Source: JBBWZH01 sp035544115 (GTDB taxonomy: Bacteria > Actinomycetota > Actinomycetes > Mycobacteriales > CADCTP01). Taken from it: a stretch of DNA of 64,000 nt. Below the pieces are notes generated by a model that ran no database searches, had not been told where the DNA came from, and was given only the letters and a program-made list of their open reading frames with translations. The first letter of the stretch is position 1; each line of letters starts with the position of its first letter. Below, piece by piece: positions 57,046-64,000 of the stretch. The stretch is from positions 3,286,001-3,350,000 of the forward strand of contig OY970235.1 in the NCBI GenBank assembly GCA_963714145.1. The letters run 5' to 3'. The translations under genes and the position numbers were made by a program.

Positions 57046-59682
57046 TCAGTTCAGCACCCGGTTGGCTTGCAGCTGGTCGGTTTCGGTCGAGGTACCGCCC
57101 TCGGAGGTGGCGTGCGCGGTGTAGGCGATGAACAGGCTCACGTAGGGGTTGGCGCCGTTGCAGTGCGCGGTCGGGTCGAAGGTGTGGCTGGTCGTGTCGC
57201 CCTGGGCGCTGGCCACCACGGCCGGTGCGTGCGAGGCCAGCAGCTGGCCCTGGCAGCGGACGCTGAACCGCAGCGTGATCTCGATCCCGGTGACCGCGCT
57301 CTGCGGGTCGGTCGCGGTGGCGGTGACCGTGAACGGGGTGGTGAAGTCCGGCAGCGGCAGCAGCACGTTGCCGGTCCCGACGCCGACGACCGTCCCGGCG
57401 TGCGTGATCGTGACCACCGGCGCGGTCGTGTCCAGCTGGATGAAGGTGGCCCGCACCGCGACCGGGCCGCGGCCCATCGTGAGCGCGCAGATCTCCGGGG
57501 TCGCGGTCGGCGTGCAGCCCTGCCAGGACGAGAACCTGAACCCGGCGCTGGGGAACGCCTGCAGCCGGGTCAGCCGGCCGAACTGGACGAAGGCCTGGCA
57601 GGGGTTGGCGCTGCAGGTCACGTCGCCGGCCACGGTCCCGGTGCCGACCGTGGTGATGTCGAGTTCCTGTGGCGGCAGCCCGTGCACCCGCACGGTGCGG
57701 TCGGTCGCCGCCTGGAACGAGCAGGTCAGGGTCAGCGCCGGGCAGCCGGCCACGCCCCAGTCGTCGATGACCTCGTCCGCGCCGGGATGCACCGACATGT
57801 CGATCACGGTGCCCGGGGCGACCGTGAAGCTGCAGCCGCTGTCACACCGGTTGACCGGGCCGCCGTGCGGCCCGGCGCTCAGCACGCTGTTGGGCGGCAT
57901 GGTGCGGCTGATCGTGATCCGCGCCTGGGCCGGCGGGCTGGCGACGAACACGGCGGTCACGGTCGCGGCGGCGGTCATCGTGACCCGGCAGGTGGTGCCG
58001 GTCGCGTCGGCCGGGGCCGCAGTGCAGCCGGTGACGTGGTCGAACACCACCGTCCCGGCCGTGCTCGGGATGCGCAGCACGGCGGTCGTGCCGGGCCGGT
58101 ACTGGTACGTGCAGGAGCTGCCGGCCGCGCAGACGGCACCGACGGCGGCGTTGAGCGGGGCCGGCGCCGCGACGGTGGCGCTGCCGCCCCCGGTCACCCG
58201 CACGGTCAGCGTCACGGGCGGGTCCGGCTGCGGCGGGGTCGGGCCGCCGCTCGGCTCTGGGTCGGGGTTGCCGCCGCCGGGATCCGGTTGGCCCGGGTCC
58301 GGCTGGCCCGGGTCCGGCTGGCCCGGGTCCGGCTGGCCCGGGTCCGGCTGGCCCGGGTCCGGCTGGCCGGGATCGGGCTGGCCGGGATCGGGCTGGCCCG
58401 GGTCCGGCGAGGTGCCCGGGGCCGGCGGCCGGCTCGGGTTGGGCTGGCCCGGCTTCGGCTGGTCCGGCGACTTGGCGCCGTTGTCCGGGCTGCGGGCCAG
58501 GATGCCGGCGCCGACGTCGCGCGGGTCGTACTTGCGCAGCGACTTGCCCGACCGCCACCGCCCGCCGTCGAACCGGATCACCCCGGCCTTGTCGCCGTCC
58601 AGGTCGTTGTAGAAGACCAGCCCGTCCTTGCCGAGCAGTTCCAGCCGCGCGCCCGGCCGGCCGATGTCCAGGTCGGCCACCTTGCGCAGCTCGGTCATGT
58701 CGACGACCGCGGTATGGCCGGTGGACCAGTTCGGCACGAAGACGTAACCGGCGGTCTGCACCAGCGGGCCGAACCTGTCACCGGGCCGGCCGACGTCGAC
58801 CGTCGAGCCGCACTGGTCGCCGCCGATGCCGGCGGCGACCAGCGTGCCGGTCGCGGGCATCGCGGCGACCAGCCGGTCGCCGCTGGCCGACCCGAGCAGC
58901 TGGACCCGGTCCAGCGCGGCGGGATCGTCGGCGGCGCCGATCTGCAGGCACGACCAGGACTTCACCTCGCCGGTGTCCGACACGACGCCGGCCCGCGCCT
59001 GGTCCGGCTCGACCAGGACGGCGCGACCGCCGAGCAGCACCAGCCGGGACCGGGCCCCGCCGAGCCCGGCCCGGACGTGCCCGCCGGCGCCGTCGAACCA
59101 GGACAGCCCGCGGCTGCCGACCACCCACAGCCGGCCGGCACTGTCCACAACGGACTGTCCCGGACCCGGTTGAGCGGTCAGCGCCAGTTCCCGGCGGACC
59201 CGCAGCGTGATCGGGTCGACCACCGAAGCGACCTGCCGGCGGCCGTCCACCACGTAGGTGTTCGCGTCGCCCGGGTAGACCTGCAGCGAGCCGGCCGGCC
59301 CGCCGCCGCCGCCGAACCGCACCGGGGTGCCGACCCCGTAGGTCCGTCCGTCCACAAAGGACACCGTGCCCTGGGTGGGTTGCACGGCGTACGCGGACGA
59401 ACCGTTCTGCACGGCGGACAGCTGGCCACCGGCGGTCGCGCCGGGCACCCGCACCGAGCCGACGATCTGCTCGGCCGCCCCGTCCAGCAGGGTCAGGACG
59501 CCCTGGGACGGCGAGGCCAGCCACGCGCCGCTGCCGGTCAGCTGCGGCCGGGACCGGGGCAGCCCGTGCGCCTGGCCCAGCACGACGACCGCCGGCACCG
59601 CCAGCGCCGCGACCAGCCCGGTCTGCACGACCGGCCCGAACGCGCCGCGCAGCAGCCGGCGGAACCTACTGTCGGCCGACAT
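57046..59682 (-). CDS. large exported or membrane-anchored repeat protein
   Basis: 878 residues from ATG 59682 with GGGAGG 5 nt upstream. An N-terminal hydrophobic helix (about 15-40) is a signal or anchor. Residues 45-400 look like a beta-propeller (SVVDSAGRLWVVGSRGL, YVFVPNWSTGHTAVVDM). A Pro/Asp/Gln stalk of nine PDPG[QG] units lies near 425-470. Then come several Ig-like/bacterial repeat modules with paired cysteines (CTYQYRPGT, CSFTVAPGT, CSFQAATD). It resembles surface proteins that accompany MoxR/DUF58 loci, but no such genes are near. Confidence 0.82.
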   Translation of the reverse strand: MSADSRFRRLLRGAFGPVVQTGLVAALAVPAVVVLGQAHGLPRSRPQLTGSGAWLASPSQGVLTLLDGAAEQIVGSVRVPGATAGGQLSAVQNGSSAYAVQPTQGTVSFVDGRTYGVGTPVRFGGGGGPAGSLQVYPGDANTYVVDGRRQVASVVDPITLRVRRELALTAQPGPGQSVVDSAGRLWVVGSRGLSWFDGAGGHVRAGLGGARSRLVLLGGRAVLVEPDQARAGVVSDTGEVKSWSCLQIGAADDPAALDRVQLLGSASGDRLVAAMPATGTLVAAGIGGDQCGSTVDVGRPGDRFGPLVQTAGYVFVPNWSTGHTAVVDMTELRKVADLDIGRPGARLELLGKDGLVFYNDLDGDKAGVIRFDGGRWRSGKSLRKYDPRDVGAGILARSPDNGAKSPDQPKPGQPNPSRPPAPGTSPDPGQPDPGQPDPGQPDPGQPDPGQPDPGQPDPGQPDPGQPDPGGGNPDPEPSGGPTPPQPDPPVTLTVRVTGGGSATVAAPAPLNAAVGAVCAAGSSCTYQYRPGTTAVLRIPSTAGTVVFDHVTGCTAAPADATGTTCRVTMTAAATVTAVFVASPPAQARITISRTMPPNSVLSAGPHGGPVNRCDSGCSFTVAPGTVIDMSVHPGADEVIDDWGVAGCPALTLTCSFQAATDRTVRVHGLPPQELDITTVGTGTVAGDVTCSANPCQAFVQFGRLTRLQAFPSAGFRFSSWQGCTPTATPEICALTMGRGPVAVRATFIQLDTTAPVVTITHAGTVVGVGTGNVLLPLPDFTTPFTVTATATDPQSAVTGIEITLRFSVRCQGQLLASHAPAVVASAQGDTTSHTFDPTAHCNGANPYVSLFIAYTAHATSEGGTSTETDQLQANRVLN
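58276..58410. repeat. 15-bp tandem repeat, nine units
   Basis: Unit GCCCGGGTCCGGCTG (some as GCCGGGATCGGGCTG), antisense to the PDPGQ stalk of the large protein. Five central units (58291-58365) are identical. Copy number is likely to vary. Confidence 0.9.
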
Positions 59683-60045
59683 GGCCACCTCCCAAACTGA
59701 TCGCCGGGGAGCGGTTGCGGACGGCGCAGCCGGTCACCCGGGCTACTGCTGGCGCGGCCCCGACGACCACGCCAGCCGACCGTGCGTCCGGACCTGACAC
59801 CTGGCCCGCCCGACCAGCCACCGGGCTCCAGCAGGGCCAGGACGGTGGTCGCACGTCCATCGAATGTAACCGCGGCCGGCCCAGGTCCGTCCCGTGTGGA
59901 CGCTGCCCGAACGTGCGGTATTCGGGTGCAACGCAGCCATTCGCGCCGCCGGGCCGGGTCCGAATGCCGTACCCGATGCGACCGTCCACTTCGGACGATC
60001 GAGCTGCGGTGGCGGCGGCGGGCGGCTACCGGCCGAGCACTCGGA
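59683..60045. other. 363-bp intergenic region
   Basis: Upstream region of the large exported protein. It contains GTCCACTTCGGAC at 59984. No gene is supported and no clear promoter was found. Confidence 0.45.
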
Positions 60046-61911
60046 TCAGGGGGTGCCCAGCCGCAGCGCCGGCGGGCCGAGCAGCAGTTCGGTGATCTGC
60101 CGCGGCGGTCGCGGGCGGCCGAAGTACCAGCCCTGGCCGATGTCGCAACCGAGGCAGCGCAGCCGGTCCGCCTGCTCGGCGGTCTCGATCCCCTCGGCCG
60201 TGACGGTCAGGCCGAGGGTGTGCCCGAGCGAGATCATGGTGGTCAGGATCGCTTCGTCGGTACGGTCGGCACCGGCCGCCGGCCGCAGCCCGCGGACGAA
60301 GTCGCCGGCGATCTTCAGGTCGTGCACGGGCAGCGCACGCAGGTACGACAGGTTCGAGTAACCGGTGCCGAAGTCGTCAATGGACAGTCGCACGCCCAGA
60401 TCGGCCAGCGCGTGCACGGTGCTCAGCGCGGCGCCGTCGGGGCTCATCGCGGCCGTCTCGGTGATCTCCAGCTGGAGCCGGCCCGGCGGCAGCCCGCTGC
60501 GGTCGAGGATGCGGGTGACGTCCGGGGCCAGGTCCGGGTGCCGGATCTGGCGGACCGACAGGTTGACGCTGACGAGCGGCGGCGCGCTGGCCAGCTCCTG
60601 CCAGCGGACCGCCTGATCGGCCGCCTGTTCGAGCAGCCGGCGGCCGAGCGGGATGATCAGCCCGCTGTCCTCGGCCAGATCGATGAAGTGGGCCGGGGCC
60701 AGTAGGCCGAGCGCCGGATGGCGCCAACGGGCGAGCGCCTCGACGCCGTACATCGCGCCGCTGGCGAGATCCACCAGCGGCTGGAAGTGCAGGATGAACT
60801 CGTCCCGGTCCAGCGCGGCCGGCATGGCCGCCGACAGCTGGTAGCGGGCGATCTCGCGGGTGTTGTGCGCGGCGTCGAACAGCTCCCGCCGGGCCCGGCC
60901 GTTGGTCTTCGCCCGGTAGAGCGTGATGTCCGCGGCCCGCATCAGGTCGGCGGCCGTGGTGCCGGCGACCGCCCGCTCGACGATGCCGACGCTGGCCGAC
61001 ACCCGCAACTGGTGGCCGTCCACCTGGATCGGGTGCCGCAGGGCGCCCAGGGCCCGGTCGGCCACCGCCACCATGTCCTCGACGCTGCCGGTGCCCGCCG
61101 CCAGGATGACGAACTCGTCGCCGCCGAGCCGGGCGACCAGGTGGCCGGACCCGTCGGCCAGATCGGCCAACCGGCCGGCGGCGGTGACCAGCAACTCGTC
61201 GCCGACGTGGTGGCCGAAGCTGTCGTTGATGGTCTTGAACCCGTCCAGGTCGACCAGGCAGACACCGAGCCGCGCCCGCGGCGCCGGATCGGTGAAGACC
61301 TGCGCCAGCCGCTCCGCGAACAGCGTCCGGTTGGGCAGGCCGGTGAGCGCGTCGTGGGTCGCCTGGTGCCGGAAGCGCGCCTCGCTGGCCTGCAGGTCCT
61401 GGATGGCCCGCTCGCGGGCGACCAGGGTGGCGCGGCGCACCGCCTCCTGCTCGTCCAGGGTGCGGTCCCGCAGCGCCCGGGCGAACCCGGTGGCCACCGC
61501 CGCCAGCAGCCGGGGCAGCCGGCAGCGTTCCTCCGCGCCGGTCAGGCCCAGGTCGGCCAGCAGCCGCTCATCGATGACCCGGATCGTGCGGCCGAGCCCT
61601 TCCGGCGAGCCGAGGTTGAGCCTGACCAGGCTGACCCCGACCTCGTAGCCGGGCCCGGCAACGAAGGGCTGGGCCCGCAGTACCGCCGCCAGCCGGCTGG
61701 TCAGCCGGCCGAGGCACTCCTCCAGCTCGGCCCGGGTCATGGCCAGGTGGCTGGTGCCGATGAGGGCATCCGCCCAGGCCCGGGCAAAGCCCGCCGGTCC
61801 GGCTCCCGCTGGGCCGGCTCCCGACGGGGCGGCGCCCGACGGGGCGGCGCCCGACGGGGTGGCCGGGCGCCCGGCGTCGGCTACGGGCCGGTGGACCGGC
61901 ACCTCGGTCAC
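60046..61911 (-). CDS. GGDEF-EAL cyclic-di-GMP enzyme
   Basis: 621 residues. A Pro/Ala/Gly-rich head, a helical region (about 45-175) and a GGDEF domain with intact GGDEF at 263-267. An EAL domain follows with YGVEALARWRHP (EAL 391-393), VNLSVRQI, ETAAMSPDG, DDFGTGYSNLSYL and AEGIETAEQ. Both sites look intact, so synthesis and breakdown of c-di-GMP are both possible. No membrane segment, so cytoplasmic. In actinomycetes c-di-GMP controls development through BldD. Confidence 0.95.
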   Translation of the reverse strand: MTEVPVHRPVADAGRPATPSGAAPSGAAPSGAGPAGAGPAGFARAWADALIGTSHLAMTRAELEECLGRLTSRLAAVLRAQPFVAGPGYEVGVSLVRLNLGSPEGLGRTIRVIDERLLADLGLTGAEERCRLPRLLAAVATGFARALRDRTLDEQEAVRRATLVARERAIQDLQASEARFRHQATHDALTGLPNRTLFAERLAQVFTDPAPRARLGVCLVDLDGFKTINDSFGHHVGDELLVTAAGRLADLADGSGHLVARLGGDEFVILAAGTGSVEDMVAVADRALGALRHPIQVDGHQLRVSASVGIVERAVAGTTAADLMRAADITLYRAKTNGRARRELFDAAHNTREIARYQLSAAMPAALDRDEFILHFQPLVDLASGAMYGVEALARWRHPALGLLAPAHFIDLAEDSGLIIPLGRRLLEQAADQAVRWQELASAPPLVSVNLSVRQIRHPDLAPDVTRILDRSGLPPGRLQLEITETAAMSPDGAALSTVHALADLGVRLSIDDFGTGYSNLSYLRALPVHDLKIAGDFVRGLRPAAGADRTDEAILTTMISLGHTLGLTVTAEGIETAEQADRLRCLGCDIGQGWYFGRPRPPRQITELLLGPPALRLGTP

Positions 61912-61938
61912 GACTGGACACTCACCCTGCCGGGCCGG

Positions 61939-62748
61939 TCAGTTCCGCCGGCCGACCCCCGCATACAGGCAGGACAACTCCCCCGGCGTCGCGCCGGCGA
62001 CCGGGTCGGTGGTCGGGTCCGGCCGCCACCGCTGGACCGGCACCAGGCCGGGGGGAACCAGGTCGAAGCCGGCGAAGAAGCCGTGCACCGCGCCCGGTTC
62101 CCGTGGCATGGCGAAGATCGCCGCCTGCTCCGAGGCCGCGAACTGGGCCGCGACCTGCGGCTGGCCGGCCGCGGTGATGTGCGAGAGAACCAGGTAGCTG
62201 CCCGGCGCCAGCGCGTCCCGCAGCACCGCCAGCACGGCCTGCGGGTCGTCGGCGTCCGGGATGAAGTGCAGTAGCGAGGCGACCACCAGCCCGACCGGGC
62301 GATCGAAATCGAGCAGCCCGCGGACGGCCGGGTGGCCGACGATCCGCTCCGGCCGGCGGGCATCCTCCCGCAGCACCAGGGTCTGCTCGTCGCCGGCCAG
62401 GATCTGCCGGCCCTCGGCGACCGCCACCGGGTCGATGTCGACGTAGACCACCCGGGCATCCGGGGCGAGCTGCCGGGCCACCTCGTGCACGTTGCCGGCG
62501 GTCGGCACGCCGGAGCCCAGATCCAGGAACTGCCGGACCCCGGACGCCACCAGGAAACGCACCGCCCGGCGCAGGAACGCCCGGTTCGCGTGTGCGGTCA
62601 GCGGCACGTCCGGCACCATCGAGATCAGCGCCCGGGCGGCCTCGCGATCGACCGCGAAATTGTGTGAGCCGCCGAGCAGATAGTCGTATATCCGGGCCTG
62701 GCTCGGCCGTTCGAAGTCAGCGGCGGCAGGCGAGTCAAGGCTTTCCAT
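61939..62748 (-). CDS. DUF574-family SAM-dependent methyltransferase
   Basis: 269 residues. RPSQARIYDYLLGGSHNFAVDREAA is the characteristic N-terminus of this actinobacterial family (PF04672). QFLDLGSGVPTAGNVHEVA is the SAM motif, VVYVDIDPVAVAEG motif II and VASLLHFIPDADDP motif post-I. GGAAGGAAG precedes ATG 62748. Members occur in many copies per genome and their targets are mostly unknown. It precedes the GGDEF-EAL gene by 27 bp and may be co-transcribed. Confidence 0.94.
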   Translation of the reverse strand: MESLDSPAAADFERPSQARIYDYLLGGSHNFAVDREAARALISMVPDVPLTAHANRAFLRRAVRFLVASGVRQFLDLGSGVPTAGNVHEVARQLAPDARVVYVDIDPVAVAEGRQILAGDEQTLVLREDARRPERIVGHPAVRGLLDFDRPVGLVVASLLHFIPDADDPQAVLAVLRDALAPGSYLVLSHITAAGQPQVAAQFAASEQAAIFAMPREPGAVHGFFAGFDLVPPGLVPVQRWRPDPTTDPVAGATPGELSCLYAGVGRRN

Positions 62749-63118
62749 ATCGGCTTCCTTCCAACAATCAACTGACCTCGCCGAGCAGCGGGCACCGCAG
62801 CCCAGGCGCCCCACCACCTGTCCCGCACCGGGCCCAACCGGCAGCCGGCAACACCGGACAGTACCCCCGCGCCGGTCCGGTGGTGTGCCTACCGGCAGAC
62901 CTGCCTGGCGGCCGCGGTGCGGCCCTGGTACGCGGCTCGGGCCCGGTGCCGAATCGGCCCCGACGCCCGGCGGCGCGGTCGCGGCCGGCCCGGAAATGGC
63001 ATTACCGCCAGCGGCCGCCGGATGTATTGACCCGCCATCCAGCTGGGCCGGGCCGGCCGGCCGAGCCGCCCCGAAACGGCTCGACCGGGCACCGGGCAAT
63101 TCGCGGCCCGGCCGCCGA
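62749..63118. other. 370-bp intergenic region
   Basis: Very GC-rich, no supported gene. It holds the upstream region of the methyltransferase and the 3' flank of the truncated gene. I found no clear hairpin or promoter. Confidence 0.4.
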
Positions 63119-64000
63119 TCAGGCCAGCAGCGCCGAGACCGCGGGCTGGAACCGGGCCAGCGTCTGCGGGGTCTCGAATGGGGGCCGACCGACCAGCGTG
63201 CAGGCCCCGACCAGGACCGCGCAGAGCCGGCCGACCGGCACGGCCAGCACGACCGCCCCGGCCCGACCGCCCCGGCCGGCGCCGCCGGCGACGAGCGCGG
63301 CGTCGGCCGCGGTGGCGGCCTCGACCAGCCAGACGTTCAGGAAGTGGTCCCCCGGCCGGCGGCCGCTGACCGGCAGCGGGGACCCGCTGATCGACACGCA
63401 CCCGGTCACCCGGCCCAGCGCGGCCCCGATCCGGGTGTCGGTGTCCGCGGCGACCCAGATCGGCGGCAGGTCCTCGGCGATCGTCAGCCCGTCCACCCGG
63501 TAGGTGCGGTCGCCCTCGACGACGGCCGCGATGCCCAGCGCGATCGGAGCCAGCTCCCGGTCCGGGGCGTACCGCTCGTACCCGTCCTCGAACAGCACCG
63601 GCCCGCTGGCGGTCTCCACCACCCGGTACCCGCACGTCTCGGCCAGGTCGATGTCGTCCACCGCGGCCTCGGTGAGTATCTCGGCCAGCTGCGGCTCGGC
63701 CCGGCGGATCGCCCCGGCCGCCGTCACCGCCGGCACGCCGCCGGCCCGCCCGGTCGCGTAGCCGGCGAGCGTGGCGGCGACCACCACGTCCCGCCAGTCC
63801 ACCCGCTCGACGTCGATCGCGGACAGCGCGTCGAACGCCTCCCCGGCCAGCCGCGCGTCCCCGGTCCGGATCGCCGCGAACCCGCAGCGCTGGGCGAACA
63901 GCAGCACCGCGTACAGGTCGTCCATGGTCAGGCTGGCCCGTATCCGCGCCCGGCTCTGCTCCCCCGCCGTCACGTAGCCCGCGACGAACGCGGACAGCAC
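63119..64000 (-). CDS. hypothetical protein, 5' end outside window
   Basis: 293 residues visible and open to the right edge. The codon at the very edge is GTG but is probably not the true start. A helical part (SRARIRASLTMDDLYAVLLFAQRCGFAAIR) precedes mixed beta sequence (RVVETASGPVLFEDGYERY, YRVDGLTIAEDLPPIWVAADTD) and an Ala/Gly-rich end. No catalytic motif or membrane segment. Not recognised. Confidence 0.7.
   Translation of the reverse strand: MLSAFVAGYVTAGEQSRARIRASLTMDDLYAVLLFAQRCGFAAIRTGDARLAGEAFDALSAIDVERVDWRDVVVAATLAGYATGRAGGVPAVTAAGAIRRAEPQLAEILTEAAVDDIDLAETCGYRVVETASGPVLFEDGYERYAPDRELAPIALGIAAVVEGDRTYRVDGLTIAEDLPPIWVAADTDTRIGAALGRVTGCVSISGSPLPVSGRRPGDHFLNVWLVEAATAADAALVAGGAGRGGRAGAVVLAVPVGRLCAVLVGACTLVGRPPFETPQTLARFQPAVSALLA

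Noticed and set aside
58276..58410. Regular short repeats considered as a CRISPR array
   Set aside because: Units are 15 bp and directly adjacent with no spacers, and they encode a PDPGQ protein stalk.
57067..59700. Plus-strand frame opposite the exported repeat protein
   Set aside because: Antisense to a gene with a signal segment, repeats and a strong ribosome site. The frame shows only Arg/Gly/Pro-rich shadow sequence.
62592..63503. Plus-strand frame spanning the 62749-63118 gap
   Set aside because: It runs antisense through the methyltransferase start and the truncated right-hand gene with Pro/Arg-rich shadow sequence.

Overview
The window is about 64 kb of very GC-rich DNA (roughly 73% GC by eye). 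Codon third positions are almost all G or C, GTG and ATG starts are both common, and stop/start overlaps (ATGA, GTGA) are frequent. Together with AfsR/SARP, DUF397, Scr1-type XRE, DUF574 methyltransferase and EspC/WXG-type secretion genes, this points to a filamentous actinobacterium, most likely Micromonosporaceae (Actinoplanes-like). The genus is inference. I see no rRNA or tRNA gene, CRISPR array, prophage or complete insertion sequence. The only clear housekeeping gene is argS (20092-21846).

Layout. 1-6283 (minus): a seven-gene operon of enoyl-CoA hydratase, acyl-CoA ligase, a polar amino-acid-type ABC importer and an Asp/Glu racemase, diverging from a LysR regulator with a T-N11-A box between them. 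7304-10733: a quinone-oxidoreductase-like enzyme and a NarL-type two-component pair. 10794-11822: a PIN-toxin module. 11843-14902: a secreted EEP-family hydrolase, a PadR/membrane-protein pair and an HxlR regulator. 15092-19021: an ABC exporter and two-component pair joined by overlapping codons. 19058-20052: the orphan 3' tip of an RHS toxin with a possible immunity gene, then argS. 21953-29790: small regulators, a CopD-like membrane protein, GNAT, an archaeal-type ATPase, a nucleotidyltransferase, a fructosamine-kinase-like protein and an XRE/DUF397 set. 30567-34514: a HigBA-like toxin-antitoxin pair and a 1045-residue AfsR-type regulator. 34822-37506: a frameshifted ROK regulator preceded by a 119-bp tandem duplication, diverging from an MFS transporter.

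37544-44547 is the most unusual part. An XRE regulator with a helical-repeat C-terminus faces a 19-codon gene with a strong ribosome site. Next comes an operon of a 65-residue protein, a divergent Hsp70 and a TIR-NTPase, opposed by a 341-residue protein of unknown function. It looks like a signal-dependent conflict or defence locus. 44555-49464 holds a membrane spermidine-synthase-like protein, an orphan response regulator and a SpoIIE-type phosphatase. 49618-53345 is a type VII secretion effector module (EspC-like protein, WXG toxin with a possible nuclease tip, two candidate immunity proteins including CbrC). 53427-64000 holds a hypothetical protein, a holin-like membrane protein, a Rieske oxygenase, a Clp-N/HTH regulator with twin operators over its promoter, a large secreted repeat protein, a GGDEF-EAL enzyme, a DUF574 methyltransferase and a truncated unknown protein.

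Two patterns cross gene boundaries. A 13-bp palindrome-like word, GTCCACWNNGGAC, occurs ten times, in coding and non-coding DNA. Several genes carry a TANNNT box 6-8 nt before the start codon and no ribosome site, which suggests leaderless transcripts.
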